A DNA stretch of 64,000 nucleotides from an uncultured Caryophanales bacterium. GTDB taxonomy: Bacteria > Bacillota_I > Bacilli_A > RF39 > UBA660. The notes below the pieces were generated by a model that saw only the letters and a list, made by a program, of their open reading frames with translations, searched no databases and had not been told where the DNA came from. The stretch is taken from NCBI GenBank assembly GCA_905206805.1, contig CAJLIR010000001.1, positions 1-64,000 of the forward strand. The letters are read 5' to 3'. Shown in pieces: positions 33,489 through 42,650 of the stretch; position 1 is the first letter of the stretch, and each line of letters begins with the position of its first letter. Both the position numbers and the translations under genes were made by a program.

Positions 33489-35087
33489 ATGACAAAGTAT
33501 GTTTTTGTAACTGGCGGTGTAGTATCTGGACTAGGTAAGGGTATTACTGCGTCGTCATTAGCGCTTTTGCTAAAATCAAGAGGTTATAAAGTTTTTATGC
33601 AAAAGTTTGATCCTTATATTAATATTGATCCAGGTACTATGAACCCTATACAACACGGAGAAGTTTACGTTACCTATGATGGATGTGAAACAGATTTAGA
33701 TTTAGGACATTACGAAAGATTTATTGATGAAGAACTAAATTATACTTCAAATATTACAAGTGGTAAAATTTTTTCATCGGTTATTGAAAAAGAAAGAAAA
33801 GGTGAATATCTAGGAGCTACTGTTCAAATGGTTCCTCATGTTACTAACGAAATTAAAAACAAGGTATATGAAGCAGGTGTTAGTTCAAAAGCTGATATTG
33901 TTATTACAGAAATAGGTGGAACTGTTGGTGATATTGAATCACAAACTTTTATTGAATCTTTAAGACAAATTCAGTATGAATTAGGACGTGAAAATACATT
34001 TTTTGTTCATACAACATTGATTCCTTATATTTATGGTTCTGGAGAATTAAAAACTAAGCCAACTCAAAATAGTGTAAGAGATTTAAGAAATATGGGAATT
34101 ACTCCTAACGCTATTGTATGTAGGACTCCTATTGAATTAAATGAAAATATAGTAAAAAAATTATCTCTTTTCTGTTCGGTACCAGAAGAAAACATTATAA
34201 ATGCTGTTGATGTTAAAAATATTTATCAGATTCCTATTAATTTTTACAACCAAAAAATTGATGAAATAATTTTAAAACAATTTAAGTTAGAAGTTAGAAA
34301 AGCAGATATTAAATATTGGTTTGATTTAGTAAACTGCGTTGATAATTTAAAAGATGAGGTAGAAATTGCTTTAGTAGGTAAATATGTAGAACTTCATGAC
34401 GCATATTTATCAGTTGCAGAATCGTTACGTCATGCAGGATATAAATATAATGTTAAAGTTAATATAAATTGGATAGATTCTGAATCTTTAGAAAAAAGTG
34501 ATGTTAATTTAAGTGATGTGTTTAAAAATTCTAAAGGAATTATTGTACCAGGTGGTTTTGGAAGTCGCGGAATAGAGGGAAAAATAAATGCAATAAAATA
34601 TGCTAGAGAAAACAATGTTCCATTTTTAGGAATATGTCTTGGTATGCAACTAGCTGTAATTGAATTTGCGAGAAACGTATGTAATATTAAAGATGCTTCA
34701 TCTACTGAATTTGATCAATTATGTAAAGAACCAATTATTGATTTAATGACTGATCAAAAATCAATTGTAAATATGGGTGGGACACTTCGTTTAGGAAATT
34801 ATGAGTGTAATATTAAAAAAAATACTTTGGCCTTTGATGACTATAAAACAAGTCATATATTAGAACGTCATCGACATAGATATGAATTTAATAATTCATA
34901 TAGAGAAATTTTAGAAAAAAATGGATTAGTTTTTTCAGGAATTAATAAAGTATCAAATCTGGTTGAAATAATTGAATATCCAAAACATAAACATTTTATT
35001 GCTTGCCAATTTCATCCAGAGTTTAAAAGCAGACCAACTAAACCGCATCCTTTGTTTGATTCATTTATAAAGATGAGTATAAATTAA
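33489..35087 (+). CDS. pyrG: CTP synthase
   Basis: 532 residues from ATG 33489 (GGAGG 33478-33482); the frame stays open upstream but that part is the attenuator. It converts UTP to CTP with ATP and glutamine. The synthetase domain starts MTKYVFVTGGVVSGLGKGITASSL, with DPYINIDPGTM and GEVYVTYDGCE. The glutaminase domain carries FLGICLGMQ (nucleophile Cys) and ACQFHPEFKSRP (His-Glu). Complete and standard length. It is transcribed from its own attenuated promoter. Confidence 0.97.
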   Translation: MTKYVFVTGGVVSGLGKGITASSLALLLKSRGYKVFMQKFDPYINIDPGTMNPIQHGEVYVTYDGCETDLDLGHYERFIDEELNYTSNITSGKIFSSVIEKERKGEYLGATVQMVPHVTNEIKNKVYEAGVSSKADIVITEIGGTVGDIESQTFIESLRQIQYELGRENTFFVHTTLIPYIYGSGELKTKPTQNSVRDLRNMGITPNAIVCRTPIELNENIVKKLSLFCSVPEENIINAVDVKNIYQIPINFYNQKIDEIILKQFKLEVRKADIKYWFDLVNCVDNLKDEVEIALVGKYVELHDAYLSVAESLRHAGYKYNVKVNINWIDSESLEKSDVNLSDVFKNSKGIIVPGGFGSRGIEGKINAIKYARENNVPFLGICLGMQLAVIEFARNVCNIKDASSTEFDQLCKEPIIDLMTDQKSIVNMGGTLRLGNYECNIKKNTLAFDDYKTSHILERHRHRYEFNNSYREILEKNGLVFSGINKVSNLVEIIEYPKHKHFIACQFHPEFKSRPTKPHPLFDSFIKMSIN

Positions 35088-35143
35088 AAATTTTCACAAA
35101 ATTTACATAAATAAATAATAAAATAACCTAAGGAAGTGAGAAA

Positions 35144-35800
35144 ATGAAATTATTAATTGTCGATGACGAAGTTTTAATACGTGATGTAATAAAAGAATAT
35201 TGTTTAAATGAAAATTATGATGTTTGTGAAGCAAGTAATGGATTAGATGCTTTAAAAATTATCAATAAAGAGAATATCGATTTAATTGTATTAGATATTA
35301 TGATGCCTAAATTAGATGGTTTTTCTTTGTGCAAACAAATTAAAGATAAAAATATTCCTATTATTATTTTGTCTGCAAGGACTGATGAATTTGATAAATT
35401 AATGGGTTTTGATTTAGGAATAGAAGATTATGTAACGAAACCTTTTAGTCCAAAAGAGTTAATGGCTAGAATTAAAGTAATATTAAAAAGAAATAATTCA
35501 GTTAAAGATCAATTTGTCTATAAAGATTTAGTTGTTGATTTTAAAGCACATACTATTAGCATAAATCACGAATATTTGAAATTTACTCCTAAAGAATATG
35601 ATTTATTAGTTTATTTTATAAATAACGAAAATATTGCTTTATCAAGAGAGACTCTCCTTGACAAGATTTGGGGATATAGTTTTTTTGGCGATGATAGAAC
35701 AGTCGATACACATGTAAAAATGTTGAGGAACACTTTAGGAGAATATAGGGACTTAATTGTTACTGTAAGAGGAATGGGATATAAATTTGAAACGAAATAA
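35144..35800 (+). CDS. OmpR/PhoB-family response regulator
   Basis: 218 residues. Receiver domain with acidic pocket VDDE, phosphoacceptor D51 in LIVLDIMMPKLDG, and LSARTD and TKPF motifs. C-terminal winged helix (about 125-218) with LKFTPKEYDLLVYF and VDTHVKMLRNTLG. RBS AAGGAAG. It overlaps the sensor kinase by 14 nt, so the two form one operon. Target genes are unknown. Confidence 0.95.
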   Translation: MKLLIVDDEVLIRDVIKEYCLNENYDVCEASNGLDALKIINKENIDLIVLDIMMPKLDGFSLCKQIKDKNIPIIILSARTDEFDKLMGFDLGIEDYVTKPFSPKELMARIKVILKRNNSVKDQFVYKDLVVDFKAHTISINHEYLKFTPKEYDLLVYFINNENIALSRETLLDKIWGYSFFGDDRTVDTHVKMLRNTLGEYRDLIVTVRGMGYKFETK

Positions 35801-37190
35801 AACACTTAATTCAAAAATTTGGTTTTACCTTATTATTTTTTCAGTAATTATTTTGTTATCCTTATGGTTTTTTCAAGTAGTATTTTTAAAAACATACTAT
35901 CGTATAATGAAAAATCGTGAAATAGATAATATCATAACTTCTATAGGTGAATATTATGGTGAAAATTATGATTCTGATAAATTTAATGATTTGATAGACC
36001 GTTTATCATTTTCCAATAATGTATGTATTGAAATAATTGATAATGCATCACTTTTATATTCTTCTAATAGTAAAATTAGAGGATGTTTAGTAGATAAAGA
36101 TGTAAATGATTTTAAATATATTGATAAAAAATTAAATTTCATAAAGAGTAATAATAACACATTTAGGTATGAAACAAAAAATCCGAGATTTAATAACGAA
36201 ACTTTAATTTATGGTAAGAAAATAAATAACGATTTCATTGTATTTATTACTGCATCACTAGATCCAGTTGATTCTACTGTAAACATTTTAGCAAGTCAGC
36301 TTGTATATGTTACAATAGGAGTTTTAATGTTATCGTTCATAGTTGCGTATTTTATTTCAAAAAAAATATCAAAACCAATTATTCAAATCAATGAAAGTGC
36401 CAAAGAAATGCGTAAAGGAAATTACGAAATTGTTTTTAAAACTGATACTAATATAAAAGAAATAAATGAATTGTCTAAAACCCTTAATGAAACAACTAGC
36501 GAACTTTCTAAAACAGAAAATTTACGTCGTGAACTTCTTGCTAATGTAAGCCACGATTTAAAAACACCACTTACAATGATTAAGGCCTATGCCGAAATGG
36601 CTAGGGATTTAAATAATAAAAATGTAACAAAAAGAACTGATAACTTAAATACAATAATAGAAGAAACTGATAGATTAAATTTATTAGTTAATGATATTTT
36701 AGAGTTATCAAAAGTTCAAGCAAATGTAGAAAAATTAAATATTGAGCAGTTTAACTTAATTGATTTAATAAGCTCAATAATAAAAAGATATGATTATTTA
36801 AAAACAACTGAAAATTATGAATTAATTTTTAACTATGATACTAATAATATTGTAAGAGCTGATAAAAAAAGATTAGAGCAAGTAATTTATAATTTAATTA
36901 ATAACGCAATTAATTATACAGGTGCTGACAAAAAAGTATATATAAACGTAAAAAATCAAAATGGCGGTGTTCTTGTAGAGATTAGGGATAATGGTTCAGG
37001 TATTAGTGACGAAGATTTAAAATTTATCTGGGATAAATATTATAAAGTAGATAAAAGTTATACAAGAGAAGTTCATGGAACAGGAATTGGCCTATCAATT
37101 GTAAAAAACATATTAATAAATCATAATTTTGAATATGGTGTTGATACAAAAAAGGGAAGTGGCACAACATTTTGGTTTATCATAAAATAA
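35787..37190 (+). CDS. Sensor histidine kinase, partner of the OmpR-type regulator
   Basis: 467 residues if started at TTG 35787, the only in-frame start that retains the first TM (residues 11-33). An extracytoplasmic sensor region (about 35-165) follows, then TM2 (170-190), HAMP, HisKA with H256 in NVSHDLKTPLTMIKAYAEM, and HATPase_c with an N box (QVIYNLINNAINY), G1 box (DNGSGI) and GTGIGLSIVKNI. Complete kinase. The TTG start and overlap with the regulator suggest coupled, reduced translation. Confidence 0.93.
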   Translation: MKRNKTLNSKIWFYLIIFSVIILLSLWFFQVVFLKTYYRIMKNREIDNIITSIGEYYGENYDSDKFNDLIDRLSFSNNVCIEIIDNASLLYSSNSKIRGCLVDKDVNDFKYIDKKLNFIKSNNNTFRYETKNPRFNNETLIYGKKINNDFIVFITASLDPVDSTVNILASQLVYVTIGVLMLSFIVAYFISKKISKPIIQINESAKEMRKGNYEIVFKTDTNIKEINELSKTLNETTSELSKTENLRRELLANVSHDLKTPLTMIKAYAEMARDLNNKNVTKRTDNLNTIIEETDRLNLLVNDILELSKVQANVEKLNIEQFNLIDLISSIIKRYDYLKTTENYELIFNYDTNNIVRADKKRLEQVIYNLINNAINYTGADKKVYINVKNQNGGVLVEIRDNGSGISDEDLKFIWDKYYKVDKSYTREVHGTGIGLSIVKNILINHNFEYGVDTKKGSGTTFWFIIK

Positions 37191-37237
37191 AAAATATGAT
37201 ATACTTATAATGTAATTATTAATAAAGGAGTAAGAGT

Positions 37238-38182
37238 ATGATTTATTTATTATATGGAACTAATTATTTTTTAATAAAAAGAGAAATAGAAAAAATAAAA
37301 TTAGAAAATAATATAGAAAGTATTGATGTCAACAATTATAATTTAGAAAATACAATTTTAGATAATATTTTAGATGATGCGCTTACTTTATCTTTATTTA
37401 GTCAAAAAAAGATGATTATAGTAGATAATTCATATATATTTACTCCATCTGTAAGAAAAAAGGGATTAGATCATAATATAGATTTATTAAATAAATATAT
37501 AGAAAATCCAAATCCAGATACAATTTTAATTTTTGTAATCAATGAAGAAAAAATTGATGATAGAAAAAAAATAGTTAAATTAATCAAAATAAATGGAAAT
37601 GTAATAGAATTTAATGAAGTTAAAAATATTGATGCTTTTATAAAAAATGAGTTAAATGATTATAAAATGGACGCTATTACAATTAACTCATTTGTAAATA
37701 GAGTAGGAGATAATTTAGCAATTATTACATCAGAAATAGAAAAATTAAAATTATATAAAAATGATGATAAAATTATAACAAAAGATGATGTGTTTAATGT
37801 TTGTTCTGAACAAATTGATGTTGATATGAATGAATTAACAAATTCGATCGTTTCTAAAAATATAAGTAAATCATTAAAAATATATAATGAATTAATTAAA
37901 CAAGGAGAAGAACCATTACAAATAATTATAAGACTTGCTAATCAATTTAGAATTATATATCAATCGAAAGAATTAACAAAAAAAGGCTATTCAAACAAAG
38001 ATATTGCCGATATCCTTGGAATACACCCTTATAGAGTAAAAAAAGCTCTTGAAATTTCTTACAAATTTCCAAGTAAAGAATTACTGTCAATACTAAAAAA
38101 ATTATCAAGAATTGATGAAGAAATTAAAATGGGTAATATGGATAAAAATATAGCCTTAGAGCAATTTATATTAGAAATATAA
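37238..38182 (+). CDS. holA: DNA polymerase III delta subunit
   Basis: 314 residues. Clamp-loader subunit that opens the sliding clamp. Family features: MIYLLYGTNYFLIKREIEKI at the N-terminus, the domain I acidic block, and the C-terminal collar with SLKIYNELIKQGEEPLQIIIRLANQFRII (key residues: L..GEEPL.I...L..Q.R). Equivalent to B. subtilis YqeN. TATAAT at 37206-37211 and RBS AAAGGAG precede it. Confidence 0.92.
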   Translation: MIYLLYGTNYFLIKREIEKIKLENNIESIDVNNYNLENTILDNILDDALTLSLFSQKKMIIVDNSYIFTPSVRKKGLDHNIDLLNKYIENPNPDTILIFVINEEKIDDRKKIVKLIKINGNVIEFNEVKNIDAFIKNELNDYKMDAITINSFVNRVGDNLAIITSEIEKLKLYKNDDKIITKDDVFNVCSEQIDVDMNELTNSIVSKNISKSLKIYNELIKQGEEPLQIIIRLANQFRIIYQSKELTKKGYSNKDIADILGIHPYRVKKALEISYKFPSKELLSILKKLSRIDEEIKMGNMDKNIALEQFILEI

Positions 38183-38205
38183 AATAACAGTTAAACTGTT
38201 ATTTT
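38181..38205. terminator. Bidirectional terminator between holA and gpsA
   Basis: AAAATAACAGTT (38181-38192) is an exact inverted repeat of AACTGTTATTTT (38194-38205). It contains the stop codons of both convergent genes. Confidence 0.8.
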
Positions 38206-39155
38206 ACTATATAATTTAATAATTTTTTAGGATCATCATTATTTAAAATAATATCATATATTAAGTCAATTATTTCTGACTTAATATTTTTTTCTTCAAA
38301 AACTTTTTTGATAGAAATTATTGCGTCTAATCCTTCAACAGTGGTATTTTTTAAATAGTCTTCTATTTTATCCTTATCTGATTTTGATCCTATTAAATAA
38401 CCAAGTGAAAAATTTCTACTTTTTTTGCTACTACAAGTTAAAATTATATCACCAATGCCACAAGATAATAAAATTGTTTCTTTTAGCCCATTAAACTTGC
38501 AAATTATATTCATAGTTTCATTTATAATTTTTGTTAAATAAGAAGACTTTGTCGATTCTGATGTATTCATACCATCTAATATACCACACGATATTGCAAA
38601 AATGTTTTTTAAAGTTCCACAAAGTTCTACACCAATAATATCACTTGTGGTTTCTATCTTTATAAACGATGGAAAAAACTTTTTTAAATCTTTAATATTA
38701 TTTCCTGCTAAAGAAAGAATAATATTTTCTTTTTTTATAGTATCAATCGCAAAACTTGGCCCTGCTAAAACAGATATATTGTCCGTTTTTAAAATATCGT
38801 GAACAATATCGTATGCGAATTTACATTCTTTATTGTTTATTCCTTTAGAAGCTATACAAATATTTATATCTTTATTTATCTTATTATTAAGAAGATTAAC
38901 TGTATCGCTTAAATAATTTGTAGGAATTGCGATTACTATAAAACTTGTGTCATTTAAAGCTTCATCTATATTATTTGTAAATTTAATTTTTCTTGATATT
39001 TCAATATTTGGAAATAATTTTTCATTTCTATATGTTTCGTTTAAAGAATCTATTTCACTTTTAATTACTGAATAAACAGTTACGTCGTTTTTTTCATTTA
39101 AAATAGTTGCAAGTGCAACACCATATGCACCAGCACCTAAAACAGTTATTTTCAT
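38199..39155 (-). CDS. gpsA: Glycerol-3-phosphate dehydrogenase [NAD(P)+]
   Basis: 318 residues. Makes sn-glycerol-3-phosphate for phospholipid synthesis from dihydroxyacetone phosphate. Rossmann motif VLGAGAYGVALA at the N-terminus, SKGI, LAGPSFA, the ELCGTLKNIFAISCGI segment with catalytic Lys, and GIGDIILTCSS...RNFSLG. Start ATG 39155 overlaps the rarA stop (ATGA); its RBS GGAGGAATT lies inside rarA. Confidence 0.95.
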   Translation of the reverse strand: MKITVLGAGAYGVALATILNEKNDVTVYSVIKSEIDSLNETYRNEKLFPNIEISRKIKFTNNIDEALNDTSFIVIAIPTNYLSDTVNLLNNKINKDINICIASKGINNKECKFAYDIVHDILKTDNISVLAGPSFAIDTIKKENIILSLAGNNIKDLKKFFPSFIKIETTSDIIGVELCGTLKNIFAISCGILDGMNTSESTKSSYLTKIINETMNIICKFNGLKETILLSCGIGDIILTCSSKKSRNFSLGYLIGSKSDKDKIEDYLKNTTVEGLDAIISIKKVFEEKNIKSEIIDLIYDIILNNDDPKKLLNYIVK

Positions 39156-40360
39156 TTGCTTAATTCCTCCAATTTTGTCATTATTTCTTTTAATTTTTTC
39201 TCATTAGCATTATTATTGGGAAAATAATATTTTTTCCCCTTTAAATTATCTGGTAAATATTGTTGTTTAACAAAATGATTAGGGTAGTTATGAGGGTATA
39301 AATAGTCACTAGAATTTGTTTTTATATGATTAGGTACATTACCAGTATTACCAAGTCTTATATCATTTAAAGCAGAATCTACAGCTAAATAAGCACTATT
39401 AGATTTTGGAGATAGGGCAAGTTCGATTACAATATTTGCTAGAATAATTTGAGCTTCAGGTAATCCAAGTCTTTCACAAGCATTAATTGCAGCATCAACC
39501 TTAACACCCATCATAGGATTAGCAAGTCCTATATCTTCGTAAGCAATAACAGTCATTCTCCTATAAATTATATCTAAATCTTCTGCTTCTATTAATCGTG
39601 CTAAATAGTGTAAACTTGCATTTACATCACTACCACGAATAGATTTTTGAAATGCACTAATCGCATCATAATAGCCATCCTCATTTTGATCGTGAAAGAA
39701 GACTGGTTTACTATTTATATTTTTTATAACATCAACTGTTATATTAAAATCACTTGTAGAATAATAAGCAACTTCTAAAAGATTATAAGCACTTCTTAAA
39801 TCTCCGCTAGAAAGCCTACTTATTAAATTAATACTATCTTCATCAATTTTTAAATTTTCTAAAACATTTTTTTCTACAACTTTATGTATGGCCTTATTTA
39901 TATCATCAGCTGTTAACTCTTTTAATTCAAATATTTGACATCTGCTTCTTATAGCAGGATTAATTTTGTGATATGGATTAGAAGTAGTCATACCTATTAA
40001 TGTAATTAAACCACTTTCTAAATATGGTAAGAGTAAATCTTGTTTATCTTTATTTAATCTATGTATTTCATCCATTACTACAACCATATTTCCATACATT
40101 TTTGCTTCTTCAATAATAACATCAAAATCTTTTTTATTATTAATAGTAGCATTAAGTAGTCTATATCTTAAATTTAAACTTCCTATTAAAGCTAAAGCAA
40201 CAGTTGTTTTTCCGATACCAGGTTTACCATATAATATCATTGAAAAAAGTTTTTGATTTTTAACTAAATTTCTTAATATTTTATTTTCCCCTAATAAATG
40301 TTTTTGACCAATTACTTCATCTATATTGCTAGGTCGCATTTTTATTGCTAAAGGTTCCAT
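39152..40360 (-). CDS. rarA: Replication-associated recombination protein RarA (MgsA, AAA+ ATPase)
   Basis: 402 residues. Clamp-loader-like ATPase acting at stalled replication forks. PLAIKMRPSNIDEVIGQKHLL opening, Walker A YGKPGIGKTT, Walker B VVVMDEIHR, sensor 1 IGMTTSNPY, arginine-finger region AIRSRCQIFEL and the C-terminal tetramerisation domain with ASLHYLARLIEAEDLDII and MGVKVDAAINACERLGLPEA. Co-transcribed with gpsA through a 4-nt overlap. Confidence 0.95.
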   Translation of the reverse strand: MEPLAIKMRPSNIDEVIGQKHLLGENKILRNLVKNQKLFSMILYGKPGIGKTTVALALIGSLNLRYRLLNATINNKKDFDVIIEEAKMYGNMVVVMDEIHRLNKDKQDLLLPYLESGLITLIGMTTSNPYHKINPAIRSRCQIFELKELTADDINKAIHKVVEKNVLENLKIDEDSINLISRLSSGDLRSAYNLLEVAYYSTSDFNITVDVIKNINSKPVFFHDQNEDGYYDAISAFQKSIRGSDVNASLHYLARLIEAEDLDIIYRRMTVIAYEDIGLANPMMGVKVDAAINACERLGLPEAQIILANIVIELALSPKSNSAYLAVDSALNDIRLGNTGNVPNHIKTNSSDYLYPHNYPNHFVKQQYLPDNLKGKKYYFPNNNANEKKLKEIMTKLEELSK

Positions 40361-40424
40361 ACAATCACCTATATAATTTTATCAAAAAAAATGACATTTG
40401 AAAATATTTATGTTTTAAATATAT

Positions 40425-40464
40425 AAATATCAATATTAATTTCTAAATATCAATATTGATTTCT
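40425..40464. repeat. Tandem 20-bp direct repeat in the rarA-xerD intergenic region
   Basis: AAATATCAATATTAATTTCT (40425-40444) is repeated at 40445-40464 with one change (A to G), then begins again as AAATTTA. Each unit contains an ATATCAATAT near-palindrome. It sits 10 nt upstream of the -35 of the xerD promoter. Confidence 0.75.
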
Positions 40465-40473
40465 AAATTTATT

Positions 40474-40502
40474 TTGACATTTTATTACTTTCAGTTTATA
40501 AT
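40474..40502 (+). promoter_or_regulatory. Consensus promoter of xerD
   Basis: TTGACA (40474-40479), 17-nt spacer, TATAAT (40497-40502): both hexamers are perfect. The expected transcription start (about 40509) leaves only 4-10 nt before the possible ATG codons. Confidence 0.8.
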
Positions 40503-40518
40503 TATAATAGTGATGTAT

Positions 40519-41406
40519 ATGAATAAGCTAGATGTTTTTATAAATGAATTTATTAATTATTTACTAATTGATAAAAAATATAGCAATGATACAATTGTTT
40601 CTTATAAAAATGATTTAGATAAATTCTATATGTTTTTTAAAAATAAAAAAATAGATAATATAAAAAGAGAAGAAATTAGAGAATATTTAAAATTTTTGGA
40701 AAATGAGAACTTAAGTAGTAAAAGTATCGCACATAATATTTCTGTTTTAAGATCGTTTTATAAGTTTCTAATAATTAATAAGTTTGTTTCTAGTAATCCA
40801 ATTGCTTTTATTGACTTACCAAAGATAAAAAAAACACTACCAAATGTTTTATCTGTTGAAGAAGTTGATATGTTATTGGATATTAAAGTAATTGATAAAT
40901 ATACTGCTAGAAACAAGGCTATGTTAGAGCTTATGTATTCAAGTGGTCTTAGAATTAGTGAATTAATTAACTTACATATTTCTAATGTATCACTTTCTGA
41001 AGCATTAGTACGTATTTTTGGTAAAGGTTCTAAAGAAAGAATTGTGCCAATTGGCGATTGTGCATTAAATGCCTTAAATAAGTATATATTTAATTATAGA
41101 CAGGAATTATTAAAACAAAATTCGGATTATTTGTTTTTATCTGTTAGAGGTACTAAAATGTCTAGACAAGCTTTTTTCAAAATTATAAAGAAAATTGCTA
41201 GTGAAAAAAATATTAAAACTGATATTTCACCTCATACATTAAGACACTCTTTTGCTACACATATGTTAAACTATGGAGCAGATTTAAGAATTATTCAAGA
41301 ATTACTTGGACATTCAGACATTTCAACTACTCAAATATATACACATATTTCTAAAAATAAAATAAGTGATGATTACTTAAATAGTCATCCACATTCTAAA
41401 GAATAG
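40519..41406 (+). CDS. xerD: Site-specific tyrosine recombinase XerD
   Basis: 295 residues from ATG 40519 (40513 is an alternative), the standard Xer length; longer upstream readings run into the promoter. Resolves chromosome dimers at dif. N-terminal SAM-like core-binding domain, then catalytic residues R in SSGLRISELINL, K in GKGSKERIVP, HTLRHSFATHML (H, R), GHSDISTTQIYTH (H, Tyr nucleophile). The next gene is deoB, the xerD-drm order of B. subtilis, which supports XerD over XerC or a phage integrase. Confidence 0.9.
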   Translation: MNKLDVFINEFINYLLIDKKYSNDTIVSYKNDLDKFYMFFKNKKIDNIKREEIREYLKFLENENLSSKSIAHNISVLRSFYKFLIINKFVSSNPIAFIDLPKIKKTLPNVLSVEEVDMLLDIKVIDKYTARNKAMLELMYSSGLRISELINLHISNVSLSEALVRIFGKGSKERIVPIGDCALNALNKYIFNYRQELLKQNSDYLFLSVRGTKMSRQAFFKIIKKIASEKNIKTDISPHTLRHSFATHMLNYGADLRIIQELLGHSDISTTQIYTHISKNKISDDYLNSHPHSKE

Positions 41407-41421
41407 AAAGAGGAGTTAATT

Positions 41422-42585
41422 ATGAAATATAAAAGAGTTTTCCTAATTGTTTTGGATTCTGTTGGAGTTGGTTCCGCTAAAGATTCGGATAAATTTGGTG
41501 ATGGTCCAACTAATACATTAGGTCATGTTATTGAAAAAACTCAAGTAAAATTACCTAACTTAGAAAAAATGGGATTACTTAATATTTTGGATTTAAGTGA
41601 GCAAAAAACACTTGGATATTATACAAAAGCAATACCTATTAGTAATGGTAAAGATACATTAACTGGACATTTAGAAATTATGGGAGTAAAAACAAGTTCT
41701 GCCCCTAAAACATTTACTGAAAAAGGTTTTCCTAAGGAACTAATTGAAGCAATTGAGTATGAAACTGATAGACACGTTATTGGTAATTGTGCAGCTTCTG
41801 GAACTGAAATAATAGAAAAACTAGGTGTTGAACATATGAAAACTGGTTCATTAATTGTTTACACATCAGCAGACTCTGTTTTACAAATTGCGGCTCACGA
41901 ATCAATAATTCCTGTTAAAGAATTATATCGTATATGCGAAATTGTTCGTAAATTAACTTTGAAAGATGAATGGAAAGTAGGTCGTGTTATCGCTCGTCCA
42001 TTTAAAGGTAAACCTGGATCTTTTGAACGCACTAGCAATAGACACGATTACGCTCTAGACCCATCAGAAAAAACAGTTCTTGATAGTTTAAAAGAAAAAA
42101 ATTATGATGTTTTATCAATTGGTAAAATATGTGACATTTTTAATGGAAAAGGTATAACTGCGTCAACTAGAACTGTAGATAATTTTGACGGTATAAAAAA
42201 ACTTGTTAAATTAATGAAATTAAACTTTACTGGACTTAGTTTTACTAATTTAAACGACTTTGATAGTAAATATGGTCATAGAAGAGATCCTATCGGTTAT
42301 GCTGATGCTTTAGCACTTTTTGATAAATATTTACCAAACATAGTTAATTCTCTAAAACAAGATGATTTATTAATAATTACTGCCGATCACGGTAACGACC
42401 CTACATATATAGGAACTGATCACACAAGAGAAAATGTTCCAGTGCTAATTTTTTCTAGAAATTTTAAAGAAAGAGGAGAATTACCATATTTGCAAACATT
42501 TGCTGATATAGGTGCTACTATAGCTGATAATTTTAATGTTGAAATGCCAAAAATAGGAAAAAGTTTTTTAGATAAATTAAAATAA
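41422..42585 (+). CDS. deoB: Phosphopentomutase
   Basis: 387 residues. Interconverts (deoxy)ribose-1- and 5-phosphate in nucleoside salvage. Alkaline phosphatase-superfamily metal site: VFLIVLDSVGVG, GHLEIMG, TASTRTVDNFDG and DLLIITADHGNDPTYIGTDHTRE (split as ADHGNDP and TDHTRE ligands). RBS AGAGGAG 15 nt after xerD, so co-transcribed. The nucleoside phosphorylase that usually follows in Bacillus is not here. Confidence 0.96.
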   Translation: MKYKRVFLIVLDSVGVGSAKDSDKFGDGPTNTLGHVIEKTQVKLPNLEKMGLLNILDLSEQKTLGYYTKAIPISNGKDTLTGHLEIMGVKTSSAPKTFTEKGFPKELIEAIEYETDRHVIGNCAASGTEIIEKLGVEHMKTGSLIVYTSADSVLQIAAHESIIPVKELYRICEIVRKLTLKDEWKVGRVIARPFKGKPGSFERTSNRHDYALDPSEKTVLDSLKEKNYDVLSIGKICDIFNGKGITASTRTVDNFDGIKKLVKLMKLNFTGLSFTNLNDFDSKYGHRRDPIGYADALALFDKYLPNIVNSLKQDDLLIITADHGNDPTYIGTDHTRENVPVLIFSRNFKERGELPYLQTFADIGATIADNFNVEMPKIGKSFLDKLK

Positions 42586-42610
42586 AAATTAGTTTTATGA
42601 CTAATTTTTT
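42584..42610 (+). terminator. Terminator after deoB
   Basis: AAAAATTAGT (42584-42593) pairs with ACTAATTTTT (42600-42609), continued by T residues. Confidence 0.8.
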
Positions 42611-42650
42611 TGATATATTTGATATAATTGATGTATAAGGAAGTGAATAA

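Noticed and set aside
40456..40518. Longer N-terminus for XerD with a hydrophobic segment
   Set aside because: The extension translates the promoter (TTGACA/TATAAT) and lies upstream of the probable transcription start.
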